DNA of 64,000 bases from Euglena gracilis (taxonomy: Eukaryota; Euglenida; Euglenophyceae; Euglenales): NCBI GenBank assembly GCA_039621445.1, contig CP154955.1:40990426-41054425 (forward strand), read 5' to 3'. The notes beneath the pieces were generated by a model. That model ran no database searches. It had not been told where the DNA came from and worked only from the letters and a program-made list of their open reading frames with translations. A program made the translations under genes and the position numbers. How positions within the stretch are numbered: position 1 is the first letter of the stretch; the number at the start of each line of letters is the position of its first letter. Shown here one piece after another: positions 12,601 to 24,600 of this stretch.

Positions 12601-15600
12601 CCTGGGGGGTCGGGACCCCCCTACCACCTACCTCAATACCGAAGGGCTTCCCATCCATCCCTGGTACCGGGGCCACAACCCACCCGCCCACTCTTGAAAA
12701 CCCACCCCGGGGGGGGGGGTCACAAAGGTGTCAAATGAATCTATGGTTGGGGCGAAAAAGATGGGTCCACAAACTTGGCAGGGGGGCAAAATTATTTGGG
12801 AGGGGACCCACTTCATGTCAGGGAGGCAGAACATGAACATGGGGAAGAGTAATCCTAACATGCAAAAACCACCCAAAACGTTGCAAAAATAATCGGGCAA
12901 GCTGTTTGTTGGGACAAAATCCGGCTGTGGGGGGACACTCTTTCCAAATTTTAAAAGAAAACATATATTATTTATTATAATATTTTTCATTTGCAGGTAT
13001 TCCCCACAAAAGCACTGCCAAAACAAAAAAAACCCTGCAAAAACGGCATGGTGCACATTTCCTCCCTCTGTGCCTCCCTGGTTGCTTAACGACCCCCCCC
13101 CCCCGCCGGGCTGTCCAGCTCAGAGGCTGGAAAATTGGGGTGGATGGAAAAGGCTGCTGGCTGACCCCCCCCCCTTCCCCCCATAGGGGTCCCAAGCTGG
13201 AGCTGGGCTCAACCCGAGGTCGAACCATATAAAGAAAAATAGAAATTGCAAAAATGTCCAAAAAACTGCCAATTATGCCAAAAATCGATTTTTGACACCC
13301 AAAAAATGTCCTTTACAGCTTTTTCCCACCTTGTTTTCACCCATTTTTGACCCATTTTTGGACCCCCGATAGCAAAAAATCCGTTACTGTCCAGCCGCCC
13401 AAAGCGGGGAATAAATAAATAAATGCATAAATTCGGGCGGGAAACAAATAAATCTTGTTGATGGGGGGAGGGGTCCGGGATGGCTGGCTGGACCCCCCGT
13501 AGGGTTGGGGGGGGGTCAAAATTTTCCCTGCTGTCAGCCCACAAAATACACCCATTTCGCTGTTTGCAGATCGGCCCCAAAATGCCTTTGAGGCAAGATG
13601 GTTTTTTGTGGGCTTCCCCCCTTGGCCTGTGGGGATCCAGTCCAGTCCAACCAGAGCCAACCCAACCCAACCCAATTTGTTGAGCCATTCCCCCGGGGGG
13701 TTGAACTGCACCTCGCCCTGGCCTTCTGGGTTATGCACCCAGTACTGCACCGGTGCCTCAACCTTGCCGGCCTCCACCAGCTTCTTGAGTTTGCGGATGC
13801 AGCCTGTGCATGTGTGCGCATGTTGGGCAGCACATAAAAATAATTACAGCACCGTATATGAATAATAAATCAATAAGGGCCGGCTGGAAAAAAGTGCTGG
13901 CTGGACCCCCTCAGGGGGTCCAGGGCAGACAATTGCTTAAGCACTGACCAACCCCCCCCCGGGGGGGGGGGGTGGGTGACTGGTTTTTTCAAAGTGACTG
14001 ACTGGTTTTGGGCCCGGCCCCGCCCCCCCCCCCGGGGGGGGGGGTCGGCCAGGAGTGGGCAAAAGTGGCTTGAGTGACCCCGGCGCCGAAGGCGCCAGAA
14101 AATTTTTTTTGGCCTAAAATGGCCTAAAGTGACTGGAAAGTGGCCGTTTTTCTGAGTGGCCGACCCCCCCGGGGGGGGGTAGTGACTGGCTGGTTTTTTG
14201 AAAATGAGTGACTGACTGGTTTTTAAAAAAGTGGAGTGACCCCCCCTCCCCCCCCCCCCCCGGGGGGTCGGTAAGCAATTGTACTCCAGGGGGGGGGCTG
14301 GCTGGCCGGGAGGGGGACGAAGGGGGACCCGGCCCCCCCCCTTGTCTAACGACCCGGGTCCTACCAAGCACCTATGACAGATTCCAAATTTTAGCCCGCG
14401 GTCGGCTGCGGTCGGCCGCGGTCGGCTGCGGTCGGCTGCGGTCGGCACAGTAGTTGGCTGTAGGTGGGGGGCAGGCCAACAAAAAATGAGCATAAATCAC
14501 AACCACACAATCCACTGTTGCCGACTTTTGGCCACTTTTCGCTGCTTTTGGCCACTGTTGCCGACTTTTGGTCGATCTTTGCCGTCTTTGCCCATTATTT
14601 CCTGCCTTTTGCTTTCTTTTGGTCACTTTTGTTGCTTTTGCCCACTTTTTGCTGGGCTTTGGCTGCTTTTGGCCAGCTTTTGCTTTGCTTTGACCTCTTT
14701 TGACCACTTTTGGCCTCTTTAACCCACTTTTGACCACTTTTCTCTGCTGTTGGCCATTTTTATCCACTTCTGGCCTCTTTCAGGCCACTTTAAACGTCTT
14801 TTTGTTGCTTTTGACATCAAGAGCAGTCAAACGTGACCTAAAAGTGACCTAAAAGTGGAAAAAATGAAAAAAAATGGTTAAAATGTCCAAAAGTTCCAAA
14901 AGCAGGCAAAAATAACAAAAAAAAAGCCCAAAGTGCTCCAAAAAAGCCAAAAATGGCCCAAAATGACCCTGCTTTTGGCCAATTTGGGTCACTTTAGCAG
15001 CTTTTGTTCACTTTTGGTAACAAACTGGCGCAAAATGCTCAAAATGGTCAAATTGGAAGAAAAAGAGACCAAAAAATGGGCAAAAATAACAAAAGAAAAG
15101 GTCGAAAATGGCTTTAAATGGTCAAAAATGGCCCAAAATGGCCCAAGAGCAGGACAAAATGGCCCAAAATTACAATAAGTGGGCAAAAATTGGCCAAAAA
15201 AATGTCAAAATAGGTCAAAATGGGTGAATTATGGTGACAAATGGGCCAAAAGGGGACAAAAGCGACCTAAAAGGGCCAAAAATGGCCAAAAGTGGCCAAA
15301 AGTGGCCAAAAGTGACAACATGAGCCAGATGAGCCAGAAAAATCTCAACGTCTGGGATAAAAATGAGCCTAGTTATTCATTCTCACTGAAAAATTGACAT
15401 CAATTAGAAAAAAAGTTGCGCGGTCGGCTGCGGTCGGCTGCGGTCGGCTGCGGTCGGCTGCGGTCGGCACCCCACCTATGACAGTCCTGAAACCCGCGGT
15501 CGGCTGCGGTCGGCTGCGGTCGGCATAGGTGCCTGGTTCCTACAACCCCCGACCGGGGGGGGGGGGGTCATACACCCTCCCAACCTGCAACCCCCGACCG

Positions 15601-18600
15601 GGGGTGGTCGTACCACTAGGGGCCAAAACAAAACCAAAAGCCAAAAAAAGGGCAATTTTATAACGGTAATATTTCTCCCCATTAGGTGAGGGACCAATGA
15701 CCACAGCAGCAACAGAGGTGCCATCAGTACGCTCAAACAAAACAGGACTCCCCGGAGGGAACATGAGGAACACTCAATGGACAGGAAACACGGGAAAAAG
15801 CTGGTCGGCAAGCACATGAGACGGAAAAAAAATTTTGGTGGTCACCTGCAACCTCCGACCGGGGGGGGGGGGTGGTCATACACCCCCCCAACCTGCAACC
15901 CTCGACCGGGGGGTGGTCGGTAAAAGGGGTGGTCGGTGGACAAAGGATTTTTTTTGCACGATCCAAACCTTGAAAATTTTATTCTTCACCCATTTTGTAC
16001 TTTTTGCATGACGAAAAGTTTGCAAAATGTGCATTTTTGCACATTTTGCAACCTTTTTTTTTGGCATTTTTGCCCTCCCAATGTTTGGGGTTATTGCTCA
16101 GGCACATTGCTCTTCCACCAGAATACCCAGACAACACAAAGTGTTGCACACTCCGATTTTCTTCAGCCAGATGGGACCCAACCAACCAACCCAGCCAACC
16201 AGCTCCTTTTTTCCCCGCCAGCACCTCTCAGCTGGGCTGCGGACCCCCCCCCCCCGGGGGGGTCGCTGAAATAAAGTTCGGGAAGGCTCGAATTTTATTT
16301 CCGAAAAAGGAAGCCAGGCTGGATCAAAAAAAAAATTGCCGCAAAACGTCAAGTTTGTCATTTTTGGCTTTTTGGGCATTTTTTGGGTACCCCCCCCATG
16401 CAACTTGCACCCCCGATGGAAGATTTGGGGGAGGAGTGATGCAATGTTTCGAGGAATTTTGCAGCATTGTGACACCATCCGCATGCACCAGGCTTTTGCT
16501 CAAAGACCCGGGGGGGTCCACTGGACCCCCATTGGGGGGGTCAGGGGGTCCCCCTGACTGAAAAAAAAATTCCTCCGGCGCTGCACGCCAATGAAAACTG
16601 AGGTTTTTAGTGCATTTTTGGCTGATTTGTTCCAAAAAATTATTATTATTATTATTTTGGGGGGTCCAAAATTTTCGGTGCTTCTCGCCGGTCATTAGAA
16701 AAAAAAATTCAACTAGCTAGCCCTGCCAGCAGACCCCCCGGGGGGTCTGCTAGGATTTCTGCTGGCTAAATTTGGACTAGCTGCATTCCAGCACCCCCCC
16801 CCCCGGGGTAATACAAACCCTTAAACAGAAGCCTTGCATGTGCCCATTTTTTTTTGCACCTGAGAAACAATAAATGGGGCTTGGGTGAACAAAGTTCCTT
16901 TTTGACTGAAAAAACAACGGTTGTGGAAATATTCAAAAAAATAACAACAAACACATTTGTCTCAATAGTTTTTTATCCTTCAAAGTTTTTTTCTACATTC
17001 CCCGGCTTTCCTGTCTTTGCTTTCCTTCTCACCTCTCCACATCGCACCAGCGCACACCAGGAGTACCGTCGTAGCGCACTTCCTTGCCATCAAAATCTTC
17101 AAATGTCTCAAGCAGGGGTCAACAAAGAGATCCCGGTGCCCACCAAAAAAGGGGGGCCCACGTCAAATGGAAACCCCCCGGAGCCACCAGTCAGTCGCAC
17201 TGCAAATCCGAGGGGGGATTTCTATTCTGTTTGAATTGACAACAACGTTTTCACGTTTTCAACATTGTTTGACCTCGGCCAAAGGGTGGCAAAGGCTGGT
17301 CCCGGTGGGTCGGACCCCCCCCCCACCCACCCACAGGGTTGCAGGGATTCCCATACAGCCCTGGGTCAGGGATCGAACGGTTAAAAACGACGAAACCCGA
17401 CTTTTGATGTTGGGTGGATGGTCCAAATTTTCCCCGGAATTCATCAATTTTCGGCCGGACATTGCATGTTGTCCCTCCATGTTTGTGCAATTTTTGGCCG
17501 AATGTGCCAGACCGCCCTGCGGGAGGGGAGGGGGCTAATATTATTTGGATTTTTGGCTGGGAACCTGGGGGGGGGGGGCATTCCCACTGTTTTCTTGGGC
17601 CAAATGCTTCCAGCCGATCCCTGGTCTCAGGCACCTTGCAGAATTCACACATGGCCTTTGCCAATCACAAGCAGGGCAGACAATACTCGCAGGTCCCCAG
17701 ACCCTGCCAACGAACACCGGGCGCCAAAAACAAGATGGAGGAATCGCAAGAAGCACAGAAAACTGGTCCCTCCGTGAAATTGTCTCGAAACAAGTCAGCG
17801 AGCACAAGCAGGAGACGGGTAAGCGGCAGGAGACAATCTCCCAGGGGGGGGGGGTTGTTTAGACAAACGTGGAGCAACTTGACAGGGAAAAAAACATTCA
17901 ACAACAGACCTGATGAGGCCAAACCCAACTGAGAGCAGGCCTTTGCTTGAGGTCCCCCCAAGGAGGGCAGGGCAGAACGGGAAGGCCTGGTGAGGCCCCA
18001 CCCGGGAGGTGGGGGGGTCGACCCCCCCCATCCACCACAGCATTTTCACCGACTTCGGGAATATGGGGATTTTGGCCAGAAAATTTTGTGAAATTTTTTG
18101 AAAAAAATGAACCCAAAATACATGATTTTTTGATGGAAAACCACATTTTTTTTTCTCACAAAAAAATCTCAAAAATTTCTGGGTTAAAAATTGGTAGCTT
18201 TTAGGAGGGGGGTGAAAAAAACGAAGGTCAAAAAAATGGACGAAGTTTTGGCACAGTCAAATTTTATTGACATTTTTCTTCTTGGAAATTTTTTGGATTT
18301 TCAATAGCTTTTTTTTTTGCTTCAAAATCTCTCAAATCAAAATTTTGAAAAAATGTTGATTTTTTGGAAGATGTGAAAAAATGGGGTTTTGGGGGGTTTG
18401 GGTGGGGACCTCCATTTGAGTCCGAAAATGGGTCAAAAAAACACCTGGCGCCGAAGGCGTTGGAAAAATTTTTTCGGGTCCAAAATTGGTGCTCCCGGAA
18501 ATACGGAAAGAGGTGGGGGGGTCGACCCCCCCCCCACCATGCAGGGGGTGGGGGGGTGGTCGACCCCCCCCCCACCACCCTGGCTGTTTGGCCGATTCCC

Positions 18601-21600
18601 GTTCTGTCCTGGGGGAGGGGGATCCGGAATTTCCATGAGCTGAAAAACCAATCAGCTAGACCCCTCCCCCCCGAGGGGTGGGGGAGCTGGGGGTCCCCCC
18701 CAACTTGGGGCTGCCAGCACACCTCTCCACCAAGGGGGGGTCCACCAGAAATTGGACAGGCGGATTTCGGACCAGCCCTAACCCCAACCGTTTGCAGGGG
18801 CCTGGTTGGGAAACAATCTAACCCCCCATCCAAACGTGAGTGGATAAGACTGGAAAAATGTTTCATCTGGTTTGGGGAAGAAAGACACTGGTTTATTGGA
18901 CCCCGCCACCCCAGACAGACCTGTGGGTACTGAACTTAATTCTGGGGTGTTTTTTTGCGCTACACCAAATTCTGTTTTGGCGCGACGGCGGGATGCCAGG
19001 AGGTCCGGCCGCCCTGGCAGCGCCTCAGCGTCGTCCCAGACCTTGATGTCCCCCAGGAACTTCTTGGGGTTGCGGGTGGACAGGTTGAGGTAGAACTGGA
19101 AGCCGAAGATGGTGTAGACGTGCTGCACGAAGTCCAGGCACAGCGTGATTTCGGACTCGATCTGGTCCTGCGGCACGCGGAGGAGGTTGCGGTCCCTCCG
19201 TTGTCCGTCCGTTGAGGACATACAGCCGTGCTGTCTGGACGGATGGTTCTTTTACCCGCCCCCCTTGTCGTACGACCGGGTTCCTGGGGGGGGGGGTCGT
19301 AACCCCCCCATAACCTGGTCGTAAATGAGGGGGCGGTCGCAGGTAAGGTGGTGTTAACCACCTCGTGGGCGGCACATCTCCGGCGGAAAAGCAAAAACGA
19401 TTGGCAAAAACGATTTTGAGATTCTTCTGTTCTTTCCCATCCTCCTTTGGTGTGCTTTTTGAATAGAAATTACCTGCATGAAAAGCAACGACACTTGGAT
19501 ACAACGGCATCATCCATGGAACGTGTTCAAAAAATACAAAAAAATCGCAACCTGCAACCTGCGACCGGGGGGGGGGGGGTTGTAAATGAGCGGTGGTCGT
19601 ACGACAAGGGGGGGTACAAACAAAATTCTACTGTCCCCGCACATTCCCCCAAAAGCCCACCGGAAATAAGCAAAATTTTTGGGTTTTTTCGGCGAAAAGA
19701 GGTCGAGATCAGGGGGAAAGAATAATTTAATTTCTGGCATCCTTGGAATCTGTTTGGTTTCAACCCCATTTGAATCCTGGACCGACCCTTGGCTGGCCTT
19801 TGGTCTAAGGGTGGTCCTTGGAACAAAAAAAAAAACTGGGGTAGTCTCTGACAAAAAAAGGTCCTATGCAAATGCTGACCCCTTTAATGTGACCGGGCCA
19901 CTCTGTGTATGGGCACAGAGAAAAAATTCAAATTTGCTTCAATCGAAGTTGAATATGGCCTTTAATGAGAAACACAGCTGAAGCTGACCAAACAGCCACT
20001 AGACTGCCTGGAGCTGCTGGGCAGGCCACAGCCGCCATGCGCCCATAACACCAAAGACTGTCAAACACATCAAACGCAGGCAAGAAGACACAACCCTTGG
20101 CAGCTGGTTGGCACAGATTCCAATTCACCATTTAGGGGGTGGTTTATTTAATTATCAAATGGGAGGTTATCATCTGGAGGGGGGGTAATCAGGGAGGGAC
20201 AGCCCCACCCATGGGCATGAGCGGAGTACGGGAAGGCCTGGTGGGGGGGGTCGACCCCCCCCCACCCACCACAGCATTTTCACAGATTTCCACCTGGCGC
20301 CGAAAGCGCCGGGAAAAAAATTTGCGGTCGAAAATTGGTGCTCCTGGAAATACGGAGTAGGTGGTGGGGGGGTCGACGCCCCCCCCCCACCCAACACCCA
20401 TGGCAACCAAACCCATGGCTGTTTGGCCGATTCCCGTACTGCCCTGCCCGTGGGGTTTTCGGGGATTCCCACACAGCCCTCAGGGGGTGGCTGTGGTTGA
20501 ACCTGGGGAAGCGGAATCGAGGCACGGCCCGCACCTGGCGGATGAAGATGTGGGCGTCGTCCTGCTGGAACCGCCGCACCCGGGTCAGCCCGGAGAGGGT
20601 GCCGCTCAGCTCGTTGCGGTGCAGCACCCCGAAGTCGGCGTAGCGCATGGGCAGGTCGCGGTACGAGTGGGACTTCGAGGCGAACATCAGCATGTGACCG
20701 CGGGCTGGCCTCGGCAGAAGCGCGAACGAACCCGAGGCTGGTGCGACGCAGGCTTTGTTTAAGATCCCCCCCCCTTCCCACCCAGCCATAGGTCCACTTG
20801 GTGCAAACCCACTCACCCACCTTTTCAAAAACCTACCTACCCACAACCTTCCCCGCCCCCCCCCCCCAGAGAGTGGGGGGGCCATGGGTCAGATTTTGGC
20901 CGGGCCGGAATCTTTTCAGCGTTTTCAGCCGATTTTGGTTGGGTTTTGGGTGGGTGGTTGACCCCCCCCCCAGTCCAGAGGCAGCAACCCACCCCGGGGG
21001 GTAGGATCACACAGGTGCTAAATGAATGTATGCACTCAGCCCGGCACATGGCCCCTGGGGACCCGCCCATCAAACTCAGGCTGTCTCAAGGCAATTCCCA
21101 AAGATTTTCGCTGCACTCCGGAACCCCTGCCCAATCCTCCAACCTGGCATCCTGGGGGGGGGACACCCCTCCACGTGATCCGAACCCCCGGCCACCAGGC
21201 TTTGACCTGGTGCCAGAATTGCTGGCAAAAGATTTTAAACCCTCCACCCTTCCTTCAAAAAAAGAAGCTTCAAAAAAATGCCCTCAGAGCGGTGTTGTTT
21301 CAGGAGTTTTTTCCAAACGAACCTGTGGAAAAAAGTTGTCTGGTGCAAAGCGCTGGGGAATTTTTTTTGGTTCCGGAGGGTCCCCAGACCCCCGGGGGGA
21401 GTGGTCCGGACCTCTCCTCCCCGTACAAACCAACGCTCACTTCATACCCTGGTGCAAATTCTTTCAAGCTCAGCTGTTGCATTCTTCACAAGCAAAGCAT
21501 TTGCCGAATAATGGGGCCAGGGACAGGGCTGGCCCACCGACTTTTCTGGACAGGCTTCTTTGTAAGACCCCCAGGGGGAGGGGTGGTCCCGGGTGGGGGG

Positions 21601-24600
21601 GTCTTCCAAGTTAAAAAATAAAAAACAGGTGCCAACTTCCAAAAAAAGAACGGAGAACGGAAAAAAGCAACAATTTTTTTTTCAATGACATCTTGTGCTT
21701 TTTTTAAAAAAAAAACAACTGCAGCTTTGTGAATATTTTTGGAAAACACATATTTTGAGGATGTGGGGCAAAATACTGGAAAATGTTGGACGTGTGTGGG
21801 TGTACGAATAATGGGGGGGGGACTTGAAAGGGCCAGGGTTGGGCAATTCATGGGCTTCAGGGAATGGATTTCCTTCTCAATCTCGATCTTGAACATATTC
21901 TCAGAGTAATGGGCCCAGTGGCCACTCTGTTGCCCCCAAGGCACTGCTTCCACAGAGAAATTCTTTTTCACAAATCCTTCTTTCTTGTGGAAGGCACTGA
22001 CGACTTTTTGTGACAAATTGAATTCTGAAAGTGGACATAAGCCCTGAATGAATTTGAATGCAAATCGAGTTGTATTGTTTATCATCTGCATAACAAAAAT
22101 AAAAACGATCAAATGCAAACAATCACACTTGTTGTTTACCAAAAAAAATCAACAAGAAATGTCTTGGGTCCCACAGCTTGCAATGGTAAACATTGGGCGT
22201 AATAACCTCATCGAACCCACGGCGTCGATACTCGTTGCGGATAAAACTGCAGGAAAATAGAAAAAATAATTAAAAGAATGGGGTGTATTTGAACGTCTCA
22301 AACATACATCCTTGACTACAGATGCACTCCTCCCCCCTCCAAAACCAAAGATTCAATATGAAAAAACCAGCCGATACAGGGTCAAGGTCAAAATCACGGT
22401 TTGGCAAATGTCGATGCCAGCACACACACATAAATGGGGGTTACAAGTCACAGCGTGTGTGACCGGACGAGGTCCAAAAAATACCCCCTGTTTTTGCACC
22501 AGAGGATAAACAAAATAAAGTGTTTTGGCAATTTTTATGGGTTTTGGCATGTCCACACACCGGTTTTTTCAACACACCGTGTGATTTTTGCACATTTTTG
22601 CCATCTGCTTCTTCATCATTTTTCACTCTGGGGGGTTATAAGTCACGGTTTGGTGGTTGGGCCAGGGGAGGGCATTATACATAGGGGGGGGTCGCTGAGC
22701 TCTTATCCCTTTATGGGGAAGAGCGAAGCTTACCACCGGGGAAAAGGGGACCCCCCGCCCTCCCCCCCTCTAGGTAGTCCGTGAAAACCGCGGATTATCA
22801 CCATGACCCCGGGCCCGTTCCGGAATTTTTTTGCAGTCAGGAGCAACTGGATTTCTAGTTTCCGAATCACGCATAACTCATGATTTACAAATTACACACG
22901 TGCAATTTACGGTAATTTTCAGTGATTTTACAGTAAATTTTGAAACGTTAAGAGCTCAGCGACCCCCCCCCATACCCCTTTCTTGTATTTTTTCGATTTT
23001 TTTTTTCGACACGGAAATGACCCAAAAAAAAATGGGTTTCGGGTAAAAAAAAAAAGAGGCGCTGGGGGTCGAAAAATGCTCTTTTTCATCTGAGAAACTG
23101 TTTTTCTGGGTCCGGGAGAGCCAAAAACATTGTTTCGGGCAAAATTTTTTTGACTTTTTTGACCCGTTTTTGACCCAAAATCCAGTCATACGTTTCGGGC
23201 CAAAAATGGGGTGCCGGGGGTCGGAAAACGCTCATTTTTGGCTCAAAAACAGTTTTTCCAGGCCTGGGAGGCCAGAAAACATCGCTTTGGGCAAAAAAAA
23301 ATTCCGTTTTTTCCCCCGACTTTTTTCACCCAAAAATGGTCAAAACGGCCAAGTTAAAACAGACCAAAACCTACACAAATGGCCAAAATTGGCCGAAAAC
23401 TGGCCGTGACTCGGGCTAGGCGGGGAGTTGTGGGAAAATCAAAATACCGTTAGATAGGCCATTTCAGGGCTTTAATTTCGGTCTCCGGACATTTCCTTTG
23501 AATCCCCACCATTTTTGAGCAATTTTAGAAAAATTGATTTTTTTTTGACCCCAAACAGGGCCAAAGACGGCCAAGTCGCAAGCCTGCTGCGCTGTCTTGG
23601 GCCGTAAATCGGCCATATTTTGAGCTGGGCGGGGAGTTGGGAAATCAAAAATACAGTCAGGCAGAGCGTTCCAAGGGCTTCTATTTAGGTCTCCGGACAT
23701 TTCCGTTGATTTTGCTTCATTTCCGAGTTATTTTGGAAGCATCGACTTTTTGACCCTGAAAGCCCAAAACAGCCCCTGAAATGGGTCAAAATTGCCCGAA
23801 AATGGCCGTAACTCGGGCTACAAGAAGAGATGGGGGGAAAATAAATATCCATGGTTGGATAGGGCGTTCCAAGGGCTTCATTTTTGCTCTCCGGAAATTT
23901 TCTTTGATTTTGCTCCATTGTCGAGATATTTTGGGGAAATCGATTTCTTGACCAAAAGAACGGCCAAAAAAAACACCCCAAATGGCCATTTTGGGCTGCA
24001 AAAGCGTGCCGGAACAGGGGCCAGGTCAGCGGCCAAAACGGCGAACAGGGGGGCGATAGAGCAGGGGTTTTCTTAAACCGGAGGTACCCCATCCCCGGGG
24101 GGGGGGGTCCAGCCAGCCAGCCAGCCAGCTCAAATTCAGCCAGCAGCCCAAACTCGGGCCGGGAGCCCCCCCCCCGGGGGGGGGGGGTGAGTGAAATAAA
24201 GTTGGGTCCAGCCCGGCCGGAGGCCGGGCTAGTCGGCTGCAGGCTGGCCAGCCAACTGGGCTGCCCAGGTGACCTATCCCTGCATTTTCCCTCTCATTAC
24301 AGTTTCCTCCATCACAGCCCCCCAGCCTTGATCTAGCTCCATCCCTCAAAATGTCGAGAAGGCAAAAAATGTGTTAGAAAATTTTGTTTTTTATCGACCC
24401 AGCCCAGCCCCCTCCAGCCCCGGACCCCCCCCTCTCTATCCCCCCTGGGGGGGGTCCACCCAGCAGCTCATTTCCAACCAGCAGCCTTTTTGCCAGCCGG
24501 AGGCTGGACCCCCCCCCCCCCCGGGGGGGTACTTAAGAAAACCCCTGTGATAGAGGGCTTCTGGGGGTATATTTTGTCAGACCAACATTTCCGGAAATAA

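Larger units (their letters stand above)
11662..13711 (-). other. TARS intron 13, nonconventional (GTGCAG...CTGCCAGG)
   Basis: 2050 bases. It starts with GT by chance but has no AG at the acceptor; CAG at +4 to +6 pairs with CTG at -8 to -6. The join reads [14 protein letters not shown]. It carries a reverse transcriptase fragment (11708-11960) and a small TA element (12051-12135); 12140-13690 is C/G-run rich with no recognised gene. Confidence 0.8.
13795..19019 (-). other. TARS intron 12, nonconventional, 5.2 kb (TGCCAG...CTGCATCC)
   Basis: 5225 bases, with CAG at +4 to +6 and CTG at -8 to -6. It holds three 8-bp-TSD elements (14365-15535, 16489-16835, 17968-18611) and C/G-run palindromes around 13900-14340 and 15540-15930. 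Unusually long for a nonconventional intron; the insertions account for about 2.2 kb. Confidence 0.8.
19168..20534 (-). other. TARS intron 11, conventional (GTGCGG...TGCCGCAG)
   Basis: 1367 bases. Contains an 8-bp-TSD element (20216-20446) and a TA-flanked element (19255-19614). 19620-20200 holds nothing recognised. Confidence 0.75.

Noticed and set aside
22956-23960. Possible protein gene in intron 8
   Set aside because: Frames are short, overlap on both strands and follow a degenerate tandem repeat.
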